A stretch of DNA of 64,000 nt from Pseudomonas entomophila (GTDB taxonomy: Bacteria; Pseudomonadota; Gammaproteobacteria; Pseudomonadales; Pseudomonadaceae), in the NCBI RefSeq assembly GCF_023277925.1, contig NZ_CP063832.1:1054001-1118000 (forward strand), given 5' to 3'. Every line of letters starts with the position of its first letter. Position 1 is the first letter of the stretch. The notes under the pieces were generated by a model. It saw only the letters and a list, made by a program, of their open reading frames with translations, was not told the DNA's origin and made no database searches. A program made the position numbers and the translations under genes. Positions 38,015-46,591 of the stretch are shown here, piece after piece.

Positions 38015-38908
38015 TCAACGCGTGATCTTCAACCCATCAAGCAGCGTCAGCAACTTCGTTCTACCCGCATCATCCAACCCGAACACCGGCCGCCGAGGCT
38101 CGCCGACCGGCAGCCCGGTCAAGGCCAGGCCAGCCTTGATGGTGGCCGGCAAGCCGCCCTTGAGGATGAAGTCCAGCAGTGGCAGCTGACGGTAGAACAA
38201 CGTCCTGGCCTGCTCCAGTTCACCCGCCAGCACCGCCTGGTACAGCCGCTGGTTGAGATCGGGAATCAAGTTGGCCGCCGCCGTGCACCACCCCGTGGCA
38301 CCCGCGACGAAGGCCTCCAGCGCCAGCGGGTTGCAGCCGTTGTAGAACGGCACCTGCCCTTCGCCAAGCACCTGCAGTTTGTGCATGCGCTGGATGTCGC
38401 CGGTGCTCTCCTTGACCATGGTCACGTTGTCCACCTCGCGCACGATGCGCAGGATCAGTTCCACGGGCATGTCGGTACCGCTGGTGGCGGGGTTGTTGTA
38501 GAGCATGATCGGCAGGTCGATGGCCGCGCCGATGGCCCGGTAATGCTGGAGGATTTCGGCTTCGCTGAGCTTCCAGTACGCCGACGGCAGCACCATCACC
38601 GCATCGGCGCCGTGCTGCTGGGCGAAGCGCGCGCGGCGGATAGCGCCAGCAGTAGTCAGGTCGGAGACGCTGACGATGCTGGGCACACGCTTGGCGATGC
38701 GTTCGAGGCTGTACTGGGCAACTTGCTGCCATTCGTTGTCGCTCAGGTAGGCACCTTCGCCGGTGCTGCCCAAGGGCGCGATGGCCTGCACGCCGCCTGC
38801 GACCAGGCGGTCGATGGACTGGCCCAGCGCGGGCAGGTCGAGCTGCTCGCCGTCCTGGCTGAACGGGGTGATGGTGTAGCCGATGATGCCGTGGAATCGA
38901 GTGGTCAT
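38015..38908 (-). CDS. Dihydrodipicolinate synthase-family lyase/aldolase
   Basis: A 297-residue TIM-barrel enzyme of the DHDPS/N-acetylneuraminate lyase family. The Schiff-base lysine is in NVTMVKESTGDIQR, the general Tyr is in MLYNNPATSG, and LGSTGEGAYLSDNEW is the carboxylate-binding loop. The start is the ATG at 38906-38908, with GGAGA 8 bases before it. Next to a class II aldolase, under a cupin-type regulator, it probably cleaves or forms a keto-acid substrate in a catabolic step rather than making lysine. The substrate is not known. Confidence 0.87.
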   Translation of the reverse strand: MTTRFHGIIGYTITPFSQDGEQLDLPALGQSIDRLVAGGVQAIAPLGSTGEGAYLSDNEWQQVAQYSLERIAKRVPSIVSVSDLTTAGAIRRARFAQQHGADAVMVLPSAYWKLSEAEILQHYRAIGAAIDLPIMLYNNPATSGTDMPVELILRIVREVDNVTMVKESTGDIQRMHKLQVLGEGQVPFYNGCNPLALEAFVAGATGWCTAAANLIPDLNQRLYQAVLAGELEQARTLFYRQLPLLDFILKGGLPATIKAGLALTGLPVGEPRRPVFGLDDAGRTKLLTLLDGLKITR

Positions 38909-38941
38909 GCTGGAAGTCTCCGCAAGCAAGGCAAGGTAGGG

Positions 38942-39724
38942 TCAGGCAAGGCAGTCGGCGTGCTGGCGCAGGCACTGCCGGGCGAAGTAGTTGAAGGCCG
39001 CGCCGTGGCGCTTGGGGCGGTCGATCCAGTCATGGGCGTCGCGGCCCAGCGCCGGGTCGATCGGCTTGACGGTTCCGGCGGCCATGGCCAGCAATTGCAG
39101 GCGCGCGGCGCGCTCGATCAGTTGGGCATAGACACAGGCCTGCTCGATGCTGGTGCCGGTGGACAGCTGGCCGTGGTGCGACAGCAGGATGGCGCGCTTG
39201 TCGCCCAGGGCGTTGCTGATGATCTCGCCTTCCTCGTTGCCCACCGGCACACCAGGCCAGGCTTCGAGGAACGCGCAGTCTTCGTACAGCGGGCACAGGT
39301 CCATGTGCGAGACCACCAGCGGCACTTCCAGCATCGACAACGCGGCGACGTGGGTGGGGTGGGTGTGGATGATGCAGTTCACATCCGGACGGGCGCGGTA
39401 CACCCAGCTGTGGAAGCGATTGGCCGGGTTGGGCATGCCTTCGCCTTCGAGCACCTCGAGGTCTTCGTTGACCAACAGCAGGTTGCTGGCGCTGATCTCG
39501 TCGAAACCCAGGCCCAGCTGTTGGGTGTAGAACGTACCCGGTTGCGGGCCACGGGCGCTGATCTGCCCGGCCAGGCCCGAGTCGTGGCCATGGTCGAAGA
39601 GAATTCGGCAGGTCAGGGCCAGCTTTTCGCGCACGGTCCACGTATTATCCGCGAGCGAGCCTTGCATCTGTTGCAGTGCTTTTTGCACCAGCTGGTCTTT
39701 GCTGTGTGTCAGGGTATTGGCCAT
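38942..39724 (-). CDS. Class II aldolase/adducin-family protein
   Basis: A 260-residue zinc enzyme of the L-fuculose-phosphate aldolase fold. IIHTHPTHVAALS supplies the zinc-binding histidines and HHGQLSTG the third ligand region. The front part is helical (VREKLALTCRILFDHGHDSG, then SGLAGQISARGP). It lies 33 bases before the DHDPS-like gene on the same strand, so they are probably one operon. Its start is divergent from the XRE-cupin gene and next to a palindromic operator. The likely substrate is a sugar acid or hydroxy acid. Confidence 0.87.
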   Translation of the reverse strand: MANTLTHSKDQLVQKALQQMQGSLADNTWTVREKLALTCRILFDHGHDSGLAGQISARGPQPGTFYTQQLGLGFDEISASNLLLVNEDLEVLEGEGMPNPANRFHSWVYRARPDVNCIIHTHPTHVAALSMLEVPLVVSHMDLCPLYEDCAFLEAWPGVPVGNEEGEIISNALGDKRAILLSHHGQLSTGTSIEQACVYAQLIERAARLQLLAMAAGTVKPIDPALGRDAHDWIDRPKRHGAAFNYFARQCLRQHADCLA

Positions 39725-39806
39725 GGGGGTCTATCCTCTGTGGCGTGACGGTGGATGTCATGGCTGGCTCGCCCCTTTGCTTTCGACGGTGGAGGGGCGA
39801 TCAACT

Positions 39807-39844
39807 TATGACACAAATAATCCTATATGACACAAAGTGTCATA
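39807..39844. promoter_or_regulatory. Palindromic operator between the aldolase operon and its regulator
   Basis: TATGACAC at 39826-39833 and GTGTCATA at 39837-39844 are perfect inverted arms around AAA. A further TATGACAC half-site occurs at 39807-39814. All lie between the divergent aldolase and XRE-cupin genes, and no other gene is near. The most likely binder is the XRE-cupin protein, repressing both directions. Confidence 0.75.
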
Positions 39845-39877
39845 GGCAAGTGCGTTTGTTTGGGAAACCCGCGTCAC

Positions 39878-40420
39878 ATGTCCATTCGACTGAAACTGTT
39901 GCGAAAGAAACTGGGGATCACCCTCGAGGTGCTGGCCGAGAAGTCCGGCATGACCAAGAGCTACCTGTCCAAGGTCGAACGTGGCCTGAACACCCCTTCG
40001 ATAGCCGCCGCGCTAAAGCTGGCGCGGGCGCTGAACGTCAATGTCGAGGAGTTGTTCGACGGCGAGCAAACGGGCCCGGCGCGCTACAGCCTGGTGCGCC
40101 GCGGTGAGCGCCAGGCCCTGGTGGGCAGCGGTGAAGGGCCGGGGTATGCGGTGCTGACCTCGCAGGTGGGGCAGCGCAGCCTGTTGCCGTTCCTGATCCA
40201 GCCGCCGAGCGCTTTCAGCGACCCAACGTTCAAGGCGCACGCGGGCGAGGAGTTCTTGTTCGTCCACGAGGGGCAGGTGGAGGTGGACTTCATGAGCGAG
40301 CGGGTGCTGCTGGAGGCGGGGGATGCTTTGCACTTCAACGCCCAGACGCCGCACCGGTTGCGTTCGGTCGGTGAGCGCCAGGCTCAGCTGCTGGTGGTGG
40401 TGCAGGGCGGCGAAGGCTGA
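39878..40420 (+). CDS. XRE-family regulator with C-terminal cupin
   Basis: A 180-residue regulator from the ATG at 39878; an upstream ATG at 39827 lies inside the operator. The helix-turn-helix is LRKKLGITLEVLAEKSGMTK then SYLSKVERGLNTPS, the usual XRE/Cro fold. The cupin (HAGEEFLFVHEGQVEVDF then LEAGDALHFNAQTPHRLRSV) senses a small ligand. The layout is that of PuuR/SutR-like regulators. It is divergent from the aldolase/DHDPS-like operon and probably controls it and itself. Confidence 0.9.
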   Translation: MSIRLKLLRKKLGITLEVLAEKSGMTKSYLSKVERGLNTPSIAAALKLARALNVNVEELFDGEQTGPARYSLVRRGERQALVGSGEGPGYAVLTSQVGQRSLLPFLIQPPSAFSDPTFKAHAGEEFLFVHEGQVEVDFMSERVLLEAGDALHFNAQTPHRLRSVGERQAQLLVVVQGGEG

Positions 40421-40463
40421 GGGCGGGGGCGGTTCGCCGGCCTGCCAGCGAACCTTCGGTCGG

Positions 40464-40844
40464 TCAGCCCTTGGCCGCCATCGCCGTCACTTCCACACGC
40501 ATGCCGTCAAAGGCCAGCGAGGCGACGCCGACCGCCGCACGCACTGGCCACGGCTTGCTGAAGAAGCGCTGGTACACCTCGTTGAAAGCCGCGCGGTCGG
40601 CCATGTCGGTCAGGTAGATGGTCAGGTGCAGCACCCGGTCCATCGAGCTGCCGGCGCGCTCCAGGGCGACCTTCAGCGCCTGCAAGGTGCATTCGCATTG
40701 CGTGGTGATGTCGCCCAGCTCCAGGCTGCCGTCGGCGTGTACAGGGATCTGGGTGCTGACCAGCACGCCGTTGTACTCGGCGACGTCGGAAGAAATGGAG
40801 TCGGCGTCCGGGTCCGGGGTGAAGATGATGTCTGCGTTTGCCAT
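40464..40844 (-). CDS. RidA/YjgF-family enamine/imine deaminase
   Basis: A 126-residue protein from the ATG at 40842-40844; the longer frame to 41036 adds 64 residues unlike the family. It contains the YNGVLVSTQIPVHADGSLEL front strand and, towards the end, WPVRAAVGVASLAFDGMRVE, where the Arg is at the position of the Rid active-site Arg. It hydrolyses reactive enamine intermediates from PLP enzymes. It is divergent from the TrmK gene and converges with the XRE-cupin gene. Confidence 0.85.
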   Translation of the reverse strand: MANADIIFTPDPDADSISSDVAEYNGVLVSTQIPVHADGSLELGDITTQCECTLQALKVALERAGSSMDRVLHLTIYLTDMADRAAFNEVYQRFFSKPWPVRAAVGVASLAFDGMRVEVTAMAAKG

Positions 40845-41013
40845 GGGGTGTTTGCCTTGCGACGGAAGGAAAACGGCAAGCCTACGCGAGCTGCTGGGGC
40901 GGGTCGAGTCGGGGTGCCGGTCGCATGGATTTGAAAAGTCCGGCCGGGCTCGGCAGAATCGCGGGCCGCTCCGGCCATCGATGCCGGATTCCGGTTCTGA
41001 TATGAGGCTGCCG

Positions 41014-41709
41014 TTGAACGAACACACCTTGTCCATGCGCCTGGAGCGCGTGGCCGCGCATGTGCCCCCAGGGGCGCGACTGGCCGATATCGGCTCCGAC
41101 CATGGCTACCTGCCGGTGGCGTTGATGCGCCGTGGCGCGATTGCCGCAGCGGTGGCCGGCGAAGTGGCGCCGACCCCGTTTCTCTCGGCGCAACGCACCG
41201 TGCGCGAGAATGGGCTCGACGACCGCATCACCGTGCGCCAGGCCAACGGCCTGGCCGCCATCGAGCCGGGTGACGGCATCACCGCCGTCAGCATCTGCGG
41301 CATGGGTGGCGAGACCATTCGCGACATGCTCGAAGCCGGCAAGCAGCACCTGCATGGCCAGGAGCGGCTGGTGCTGCAGCCCAACGGTGGTGAGCAGCTG
41401 CTGCGCCAGTGGCTGGCGGACAACGGCTATCGCATCCTTGGCGAGGAAGTGCTGCGGGAGAATCGCTTCGACTACGAGATCATCGTCGCCCAACGCGGTG
41501 ATGCGCCGCCCTACAGCGCCGAGCAGCTGTACTTCGGGCCGTTGTTGATGGAGGAGCGCAGCCCGGCGTTCCTGTTCAAGTGGCAGCGCATGCTGCGCCA
41601 GAAGCAGCAGACCCTGGCCAATTTCGCCCATGCCCGCCAGGCGGTGCCGCAGGAAAAACTCGACGACATCAGCCGCCAGGCCCGCTGGATCAGCGCGCTG
41701 CTGGCCTGA
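41014..41709 (+). CDS. trmK: tRNA (adenine-N1)-methyltransferase, TrmK family
   Basis: A 231-residue methyltransferase with motif I RLADIGSDHGYLPVAL, the TrmK ICGMGGETIRDML motif and LVLQPNGGEQLLRQWLADNG. It methylates N1 of A22 in tRNA in Bacillus. A TTG start at 41014 is chosen: GAGG lies 6 bases before it, giving MNEHTLSMRLERV, usual for this family. The ATG at 41002 is the alternative. It is a single gene. Confidence 0.85.
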   Translation: MNEHTLSMRLERVAAHVPPGARLADIGSDHGYLPVALMRRGAIAAAVAGEVAPTPFLSAQRTVRENGLDDRITVRQANGLAAIEPGDGITAVSICGMGGETIRDMLEAGKQHLHGQERLVLQPNGGEQLLRQWLADNGYRILGEEVLRENRFDYEIIVAQRGDAPPYSAEQLYFGPLLMEERSPAFLFKWQRMLRQKQQTLANFAHARQAVPQEKLDDISRQARWISALLA

Positions 41710-41715
41710 CACTTT

Positions 41716-41793
41716 GAGCGGCTTTAGCCGCGATGAGGGCATCGCGCTGTCTGGCACCCGCTGCGCGGGTGATCGCGGCTAAAGCCCCCCTAC
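41716..41793. repeat. Two adjoining REP-type hairpins
   Basis: GCGGCTTTAGCCGCGATGAG occurs at 41718-41737, and the second REP subtype (CTGGCACCCGCTGCGCGGGT then GATCGCGGCTAAAGCC) at 41751-41786. The two share GCGGCT-TAGCCGC stems in opposite orientation. They lie between trmK and a decayed MFS gene. Confidence 0.75.
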
Positions 41794-41833
41794 CTAGGCC
41801 AAGCCAGCTGGGCAGGGGGCCCGTTCATTCAGT

Positions 41834-42471
41834 TCAGCGCGGGTTGACCACACCCGCCGGCACCTTCAGCACCAGCAACCCACCCAGCACGATGGCCACC
41901 GCCAGCACCTGCAGGGCGAGCCCAGGGCTCTGCGTGGCATCGCGCATCCAGCCGATCAGGTAAGGCGCCAGGAACGAGGCGACACTGCCGAACGAGCTGA
42001 TCATCGCGATGCCCGCCGCCTGGGTAGTGCCAGACAGGAACGCCGGGGGCAACTGCCAGAACATCGGCAGCGCGGCACTGGCGCCCATGCCCGCCAGCAC
42101 CAGCCCTCCCATCACCAGCAAGGCATTGCCCGGTGCCAGGCCCGCCAGGGCGATACCGGCGGCTGCCATCAGCAGTGGCATGCACAGGTGCCAGCGCCGC
42201 TCGCGGCGTCGGTCCGACGAGCGTCCGCAGGCGAGCATGAACAGGCAACCCGCTAGGTAAGGCACGGCGCTAAGCAGGCCGACCTGGCCATCGCTGCCGA
42301 TCCCGGCCCCATGGATCAGGCTCGGCATCCAGAACGCCAAGGTGTTCACCGCCAGCATCACGTCGAAGTAGACCGCTACCAGCAACGTCCGGCAAGTGCG
42401 CGGACGGGACGGCGCAGGTTTTTATCGTGTTCATGGTCCAGGACGTTCTTGTTGTTGTCCTGAACGATCAT
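41834..42471 (-). pseudogene. Internally deleted MFS transporter
   Basis: The ATG at 42469-42471 gives MIVQDNNKNVLDHEHDKNLR then RPV, a plausible MFS N-terminal tail, but this frame soon stops. In another frame, from about 42385, the sequence continues as the C-terminal half of an anion:cation-symporter-like MFS protein (YFDVMLAVNTLAFWMPSLIH, later LAPYLIGWMRDATQS). About 220 residues, holding the first six helices, are missing, and the frame shifts at the join near 42386-42430. The remaining 183 residues cannot form a normal transporter. Confidence 0.75.
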
Positions 42472-42546
42472 GCGGCGGCGGGCGAGGGGGGCAAATGCAC
42501 TTTCAGCAAGATGGCTGGTATTTTTCCCTCGCCGTCCGGGCGTGCC

Positions 42547-42807
42547 TTACAGTTGCGAGCAGTTGCCCATCTGGCGGTAGTCGATTTCGCGGGTCTGGCC
42601 TTGGTGGTCGACGTAGACCATGTGCGCGGTACTCACCTGGCAATCCTCGGCATTGCTGGCCGGCGTGATGGAGATGACCTTGGCGATGTCCAGCGGCATG
42701 CCGTATTCGTATGGGGTGGCTTTGGCCTGGCTGTCGGAAGCGGCGGCGAAGGCGCCGAATGAGGCGAGGGTGGCGGTCAGGGCGACCAGTGCGATCGAGC
42801 GTTTCAT
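42547..42807 (-). CDS. DUF2790 exported small protein
   Basis: An 86-residue protein with a signal peptide ending GAFAA. The mature part has the DUF2790 core: TPYEYGMPLDIAKVISI, then DCQVSTAHMVYVDHQGQTRE, and a second Cys in MGNCSQL that could pair with the first. The family is common in pseudomonads; some members are induced by copper or stress, but the role is not known. It is divergent from a LysR gene. A relative lies at 59054-59323. Confidence 0.88.
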   Translation of the reverse strand: MKRSIALVALTATLASFGAFAAASDSQAKATPYEYGMPLDIAKVISITPASNAEDCQVSTAHMVYVDHQGQTREIDYRQMGNCSQL

Positions 42808-42921
42808 GACAGGTTCCTCTGTTTCGGGATGTGCCTATGATTCATTCATTTACGTTTCACAATAAATGGCCTATCCCGTGATAGATTCCTGCCTTTCATG
42901 TATGAATGAGAGCGACGCCCC

Positions 42922-43854
42922 ATGGATATGCTGCACGCGATGCGCACCTTCGCCCGGGTAGTGGAGTGCGGCAGTTTTGCCGCGGCGGCCAATGCGCTGG
43001 ATATATCGGCGGCGCAAGTGTCACGGATCGTCGCGGAGCTCGAGAACCAGTTGCAGACCCGCCTGCTGCACCGCACCACCCGCAGGCTGCGCATGAGCGA
43101 GGCGGGGGAGCGCTTTCTCGAGCGTTCGCGGCAGATCATGCTGCTGACCGAGGAAGCCATGGACGAGGCACGCGGTGCCCACCTCACGCCGCGTGGTCAT
43201 TTGCGCTTCCATTGCACCCATGGTCTGGGCCTGTTGATGATGCCGCTGGTGGCCCGCTACAACGCCGCCAACCCCGAAGTGGTGATGGAGTTGACGCTCT
43301 CCCAGCGCAACCCCGACCCGTTGGCCGAAGGCCACGACGTGGTGATCACTATCGGCCAGGGGTTACCGGACTCGCAACTGATCGCCATCCCCTTGGGCAG
43401 CATCCACAGCATTCTCTGTGCCTCGCCCGACTACCTGGCGCGCCACGGTGTGCCCAAGCGTCCAGAGGACCTGCACAAACACGTTTGCCTGCGCACGGTC
43501 GACCCCTTGTTCGAGGAGGACTGGTCGTTCGAGCAGGCACAGGACAACTGTGTGATCGTGCCGCAGGACACCTTCCTCACCAATGTCGCGGATGCGATGC
43601 TCAAGGCCACCGAGCTGGGCATGGGGGTGGGGCTGCTGCCGTACTATTCGGCCAGCCAGGCGATGGAAGAGGGACGCCTGTGCCGTTTGCTGGCGCCTCA
43701 CCGGCTGCGCCAGCGCGAAATCTATGCGATCTACCCGTCGCGGCACTACCTGGACGCCAAGGTGCGTACCTGGCTGGACTTTCTCAAGGAGCAGTTGCCG
43801 GTGTTGTTCCAGGCGCACCAGCAAGTGGCGGATGAGCCACGCTATTGGCGGTAG
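42922..43854 (+). CDS. LysR-family transcriptional regulator
   Basis: A 310-residue regulator. The winged helix is LHAMRTFARVVECGSFAAAA and ALDISAAQVSRIVAELENQL, the usual CrgA/AphB-like group. The effector domain (HGLGLLMMPLVARYNAANPE) is complete. It lies 115 bases from the divergent DUF2790 gene and converges with the OprD operon; either could be a target. The gap contains ATGATTCATTCATT and ATGTATGAATGA, partly inverted copies that might be its binding site. Confidence 0.9.
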   Translation: MDMLHAMRTFARVVECGSFAAAANALDISAAQVSRIVAELENQLQTRLLHRTTRRLRMSEAGERFLERSRQIMLLTEEAMDEARGAHLTPRGHLRFHCTHGLGLLMMPLVARYNAANPEVVMELTLSQRNPDPLAEGHDVVITIGQGLPDSQLIAIPLGSIHSILCASPDYLARHGVPKRPEDLHKHVCLRTVDPLFEEDWSFEQAQDNCVIVPQDTFLTNVADAMLKATELGMGVGLLPYYSASQAMEEGRLCRLLAPHRLRQREIYAIYPSRHYLDAKVRTWLDFLKEQLPVLFQAHQQVADEPRYWR

Positions 43855-43875
43855 GGCAGCCTGTAGGCGCAGGCT

Positions 43876-45219
43876 TTACCAGATGCCGGTCAGCGGATAT
43901 TCCACCGCCAACCTGATCTGGTCCGCATCCAGCTCCGCCTGGGCCACATTCCCGCGGTGCACGTTGTGCCTCAGTGAAATCGCCAGGCCCTTGGCTGTGC
44001 CACCCTGCACCACGTAGCGTGCCTCCAGGTCCCGCTCCCAATGCTTGCCACCCTCGCCATAGCCCAGGTACGCATATCCACCGGTACGGTCGACATGGCT
44101 GCCATCGATGTCGAACCCGCGCACATACAGCGCCGTCAGGCTCAGCCCGGGCACGCCATAGGCGCTCAGGTTCAGGTCGTAGCGCGCCTGCCATGACTTC
44201 TCGTTGGGGGCATTGAAGTCGGACAGCTGTACCGCGTTGCCAAGGAAGATCGCCCCGCGGGTGACGTAGTCGAATGGCGTGTTGCCATCCACCTGCTGCC
44301 AGCCCAGGCTGAAGGTTTGCGGGCCTTGAACATAGCGGGACACCAAGCTCCAGGTGGTGTTGTCAATGCTTCCTGATAACGCCTTGCCGGTGTTGGTGGT
44401 GCGATACAGGTTCAGGTCGAGGCTGACGCTGCGCTGGTCATCGATGGCATGGCTGAGCGTGCTGCCCAGGTAATGCTGGCGCCAGGTGTCCTCGTAGCGC
44501 GAGGTGAAGAGGCTGGCGCTGACGGTGTTGATCGGACTCCACACCGCCCCGGCCAGGTCGAACGCACTGCCCTGGCGGCCATTGGAGTAATTGACCACGA
44601 AGCCCTGGTCGTGGCTCGAGGCATTGCGGTCGGTACTTTCGTTGAAGTGCCCGGCGACCAGCTTGAGCCGGTCGACCTCGTTGCTGGTGAGCAACCAGCC
44701 GGTGGCGGTCTCCGGCAACAGGCGGCTGTCGGAGGAACTGAACACCGGCGTTTTCACGCGCTGTTCGCCATACGCCAGCACTGTGTTCGACATCCTCAAC
44801 TTGACCGCGCCGCCTCCACGGCTATACGTGCTTTTGGGGTGGCCCTGATTGTCGACCCCTAGCAGGCGCGCCTTGCCCGCGCGGCCACCGCCGCTGTCGA
44901 GCTGCACGCCCTGGTGGGCATGGGCGTCGAACCCGACACCGACCAGGCCCTGGGTGAAGCCGGAGCTGAACGAGCCCATCAAGCCGTAGGCCCATTCCTC
45001 GGCCTTGCGGTTGCGTTCGGCACGTGGCTTGTAGGCGTTGCGCGCGCCGCTGTTACGGCCACCGTGGCGGTAGTCGCGTTGGTCGAAGACGCTGCGGTTG
45101 AGCAGGCTCCAGGTGCTGTCTTCGAGCAGGCCCTTGGTTTGCGACTGGGTGGAGTCGGCCAGGGCCAGGGGGCTGAGCCCGAGCATGGGCAGGGCGATGG
45201 CGAAGCGGCGTAGCGGCAT
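43876..45219 (-). CDS. OprD-family outer-membrane porin
   Basis: A 447-residue porin from the ATG at 45217-45219, preceded by GGAGG. A signal peptide ends PLALA. The mature start FLEDSTWSLLNRSVFDQRDY-like segment (LLEDSTWSLLNRSVFDQRDY) and the barrel repeats such as WLLTSNEVDRLKLVAGHFNE are those of OprD porins, ending in GIW. They take up amino acids or aromatic acids. It follows 16 bases after a DUF1624 gene and is probably cotranscribed with it. The substrate is not known. Confidence 0.9.
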   Translation of the reverse strand: MPLRRFAIALPMLGLSPLALADSTQSQTKGLLEDSTWSLLNRSVFDQRDYRHGGRNSGARNAYKPRAERNRKAEEWAYGLMGSFSSGFTQGLVGVGFDAHAHQGVQLDSGGGRAGKARLLGVDNQGHPKSTYSRGGGAVKLRMSNTVLAYGEQRVKTPVFSSSDSRLLPETATGWLLTSNEVDRLKLVAGHFNESTDRNASSHDQGFVVNYSNGRQGSAFDLAGAVWSPINTVSASLFTSRYEDTWRQHYLGSTLSHAIDDQRSVSLDLNLYRTTNTGKALSGSIDNTTWSLVSRYVQGPQTFSLGWQQVDGNTPFDYVTRGAIFLGNAVQLSDFNAPNEKSWQARYDLNLSAYGVPGLSLTALYVRGFDIDGSHVDRTGGYAYLGYGEGGKHWERDLEARYVVQGGTAKGLAISLRHNVHRGNVAQAELDADQIRLAVEYPLTGIW

Positions 45220-45235
45220 GGTCAAGCCTCCAGGG

Positions 45236-46396
45236 TCAAAGGTACTTGAGCCAGGCGATATCGCGACGGCGTGCCTTGAGACGAGCGAACCCCCGCACCG
45301 GCAGATAAAGCGCCACCGCCAGCAGCACGGCACCCAGCCACACCGCGCCAATGCCGTCGAAGCCGAAGTAGGCCCCCTGGTTCAGGCCAAACAGGGCGAC
45401 ACCGGCCAGGTACAGCAGCTTCAGCACGTACAGGTGCAGCAGGTAGAAAAACATCGGGGCGGCGCCGAACACGGCCAGCACGCCGATCCAGCGCGCGCTG
45501 CCGGCGCGCTCGAAGCCGCGCAGCAACAGCAGGCCGACACCCAGGGTCAGGGCCAGGAACAGCAGCGACGGCGGGTACTTGGTGATGTTGAAAAAACTCA
45601 TCAGGGTCTGGGTGGCGTCCGGGAAATCGCGCCAAGGTGTTTCGCCGTAGCCATTGAGCAGGCGCAGCGCGACGAAGCCGAGCAGGGCTCCGGCGGCGGC
45701 CACCAGCAAATGCCGCTGACGGTCGGCGGCGTTGCTGGCCCGGGCAAACCAAGGCCCCAGGCCGTAGCCCAGGGCGATCACCCCGATCCACGGCAGCACT
45801 GGGTAGGACGTGCGCAGGCGCAAGTGTTCGCCGACTTCCAGCCAACCCCGGTCATGCAGGATCGCCCACGGTACATGCAGCGGTGATGCGACATCGAAGT
45901 GCAGGCCATCGAGCAGGTTGTGCCCGCCGATGATCGCCACGCCAACCAGTACCAGCGCTGGCCGTGGCAGCCACACCAGCAGCGACAGTGCGATCATGCT
46001 CAGGCCGATGGCCCAGATCACCTGCAGGTAGATCACGCTCGGTGGCAGCTGGAAGGTCCAGGCGAAGTTGACCAGGGTGAACTCCAGCACCACCAGGAAC
46101 AACCCACGCTTGAACAGGAAGGTGGCGACATCGCCACGCCCCTGGTGCTTTTCGCCGTAGAGCCAGGCGGACAAGCCGGTGAGCAGCACGAACACTGGCG
46201 CGCACAGGTGCGCCAGCGTACGGCTGGCGAACAAACCGGGCTCGGTGGCGTCGATGCTCATCGGGTCGCTGACCTGGCGGTGCAGGTAGAAGGTTTCCCG
46301 CACGTGGTCCAGCAGCATAAACAGGATCACCAGACCGCGCAGGGCATCGATGCTCTGCAGGCGCTGGGAGAGGAGGGTGGGTGGGGCGCTAGTCAT
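45236..46396 (-). CDS. DUF1624 multi-pass membrane protein (heparan-acetyltransferase-like)
   Basis: A 386-residue protein with about ten hydrophobic segments. The N-terminus LQSIDALRGLVILFMLLDHV matches the R-x-x-D-x-x-R-G motif of DUF1624/YeiB-like acyltransferases; HLCAPVFVLLTGLSAWLYGE is also typical. These proteins probably transfer acyl groups across the inner membrane. It is first in the operon with OprD. The promoter region contains an ATGCCAAA/TTTGGCAT inverted repeat. Confidence 0.82.
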   Translation of the reverse strand: MTSAPPTLLSQRLQSIDALRGLVILFMLLDHVRETFYLHRQVSDPMSIDATEPGLFASRTLAHLCAPVFVLLTGLSAWLYGEKHQGRGDVATFLFKRGLFLVVLEFTLVNFAWTFQLPPSVIYLQVIWAIGLSMIALSLLVWLPRPALVLVGVAIIGGHNLLDGLHFDVASPLHVPWAILHDRGWLEVGEHLRLRTSYPVLPWIGVIALGYGLGPWFARASNAADRQRHLLVAAAGALLGFVALRLLNGYGETPWRDFPDATQTLMSFFNITKYPPSLLFLALTLGVGLLLLRGFERAGSARWIGVLAVFGAAPMFFYLLHLYVLKLLYLAGVALFGLNQGAYFGFDGIGAVWLGAVLLAVALYLPVRGFARLKARRRDIAWLKYL

Positions 46397-46426
46397 CGAG
46401 GAGGGTTCGCTGAAGGATGAGAATGA

Positions 46427-46464
46427 ATGCCAAATGAAATGTTATTTTATATCTTTTTTGGCAT
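46427..46464. promoter_or_regulatory. Inverted repeat in the DUF1624-oprD promoter region
   Basis: ATGCCAAA (46427-46434) and TTTGGCAT (46457-46464) are perfect 8-bp arms around a 22-base AT-rich spacer (AAATGTTATTTTATATC inside). It is placed just upstream of the DUF1624 gene and could be an operator or hairpin; its regulator is not identified. Confidence 0.5.
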
Positions 46465-46474
46465 CTGGATAGAG

Positions 46475-46498
46475 GTAGGAGCCGGCTTTGCCGGCGAA
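46475..46498. repeat. Single REP element
   Basis: GTAGGAGCCGGCTTTGCCGG followed by CGAA is one complete REP unit with its head-to-stem form, not part of a pair. It sits at the edge of the hcp/LysR remnant. Confidence 0.85.
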
Positions 46499-46518
46499 AG
46501 GGCCGTCTCCGGCGACCA

Positions 46519-46591
46519 CTATTCCAACTTCTGGCGCAATGCCTCGATAAACGCCCCTTCCGCCCGGCTCATGCGCTGGTTCCGTTCCACA
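46519..46591 (-). pseudogene. C-terminal tail of a LysR-type regulator (remnant)
   Basis: On the minus strand this reads VERNQRMSRAEGAFIEALRQ then KLE and a TAG stop at 46519-46521, a very common C-terminus of LysR proteins. Only about 24 residues survive. Its right edge abuts the point where the hcp remnant loses its reading frame. The rest of the LysR gene is missing, so the junction marks a deletion or insertion. Confidence 0.65.

Noticed and set aside
39827..39877. Upstream ATG for the XRE-cupin gene
   Set aside because: It lies inside the palindromic operator and adds residues unlike the family; ATG 39878 fits better.
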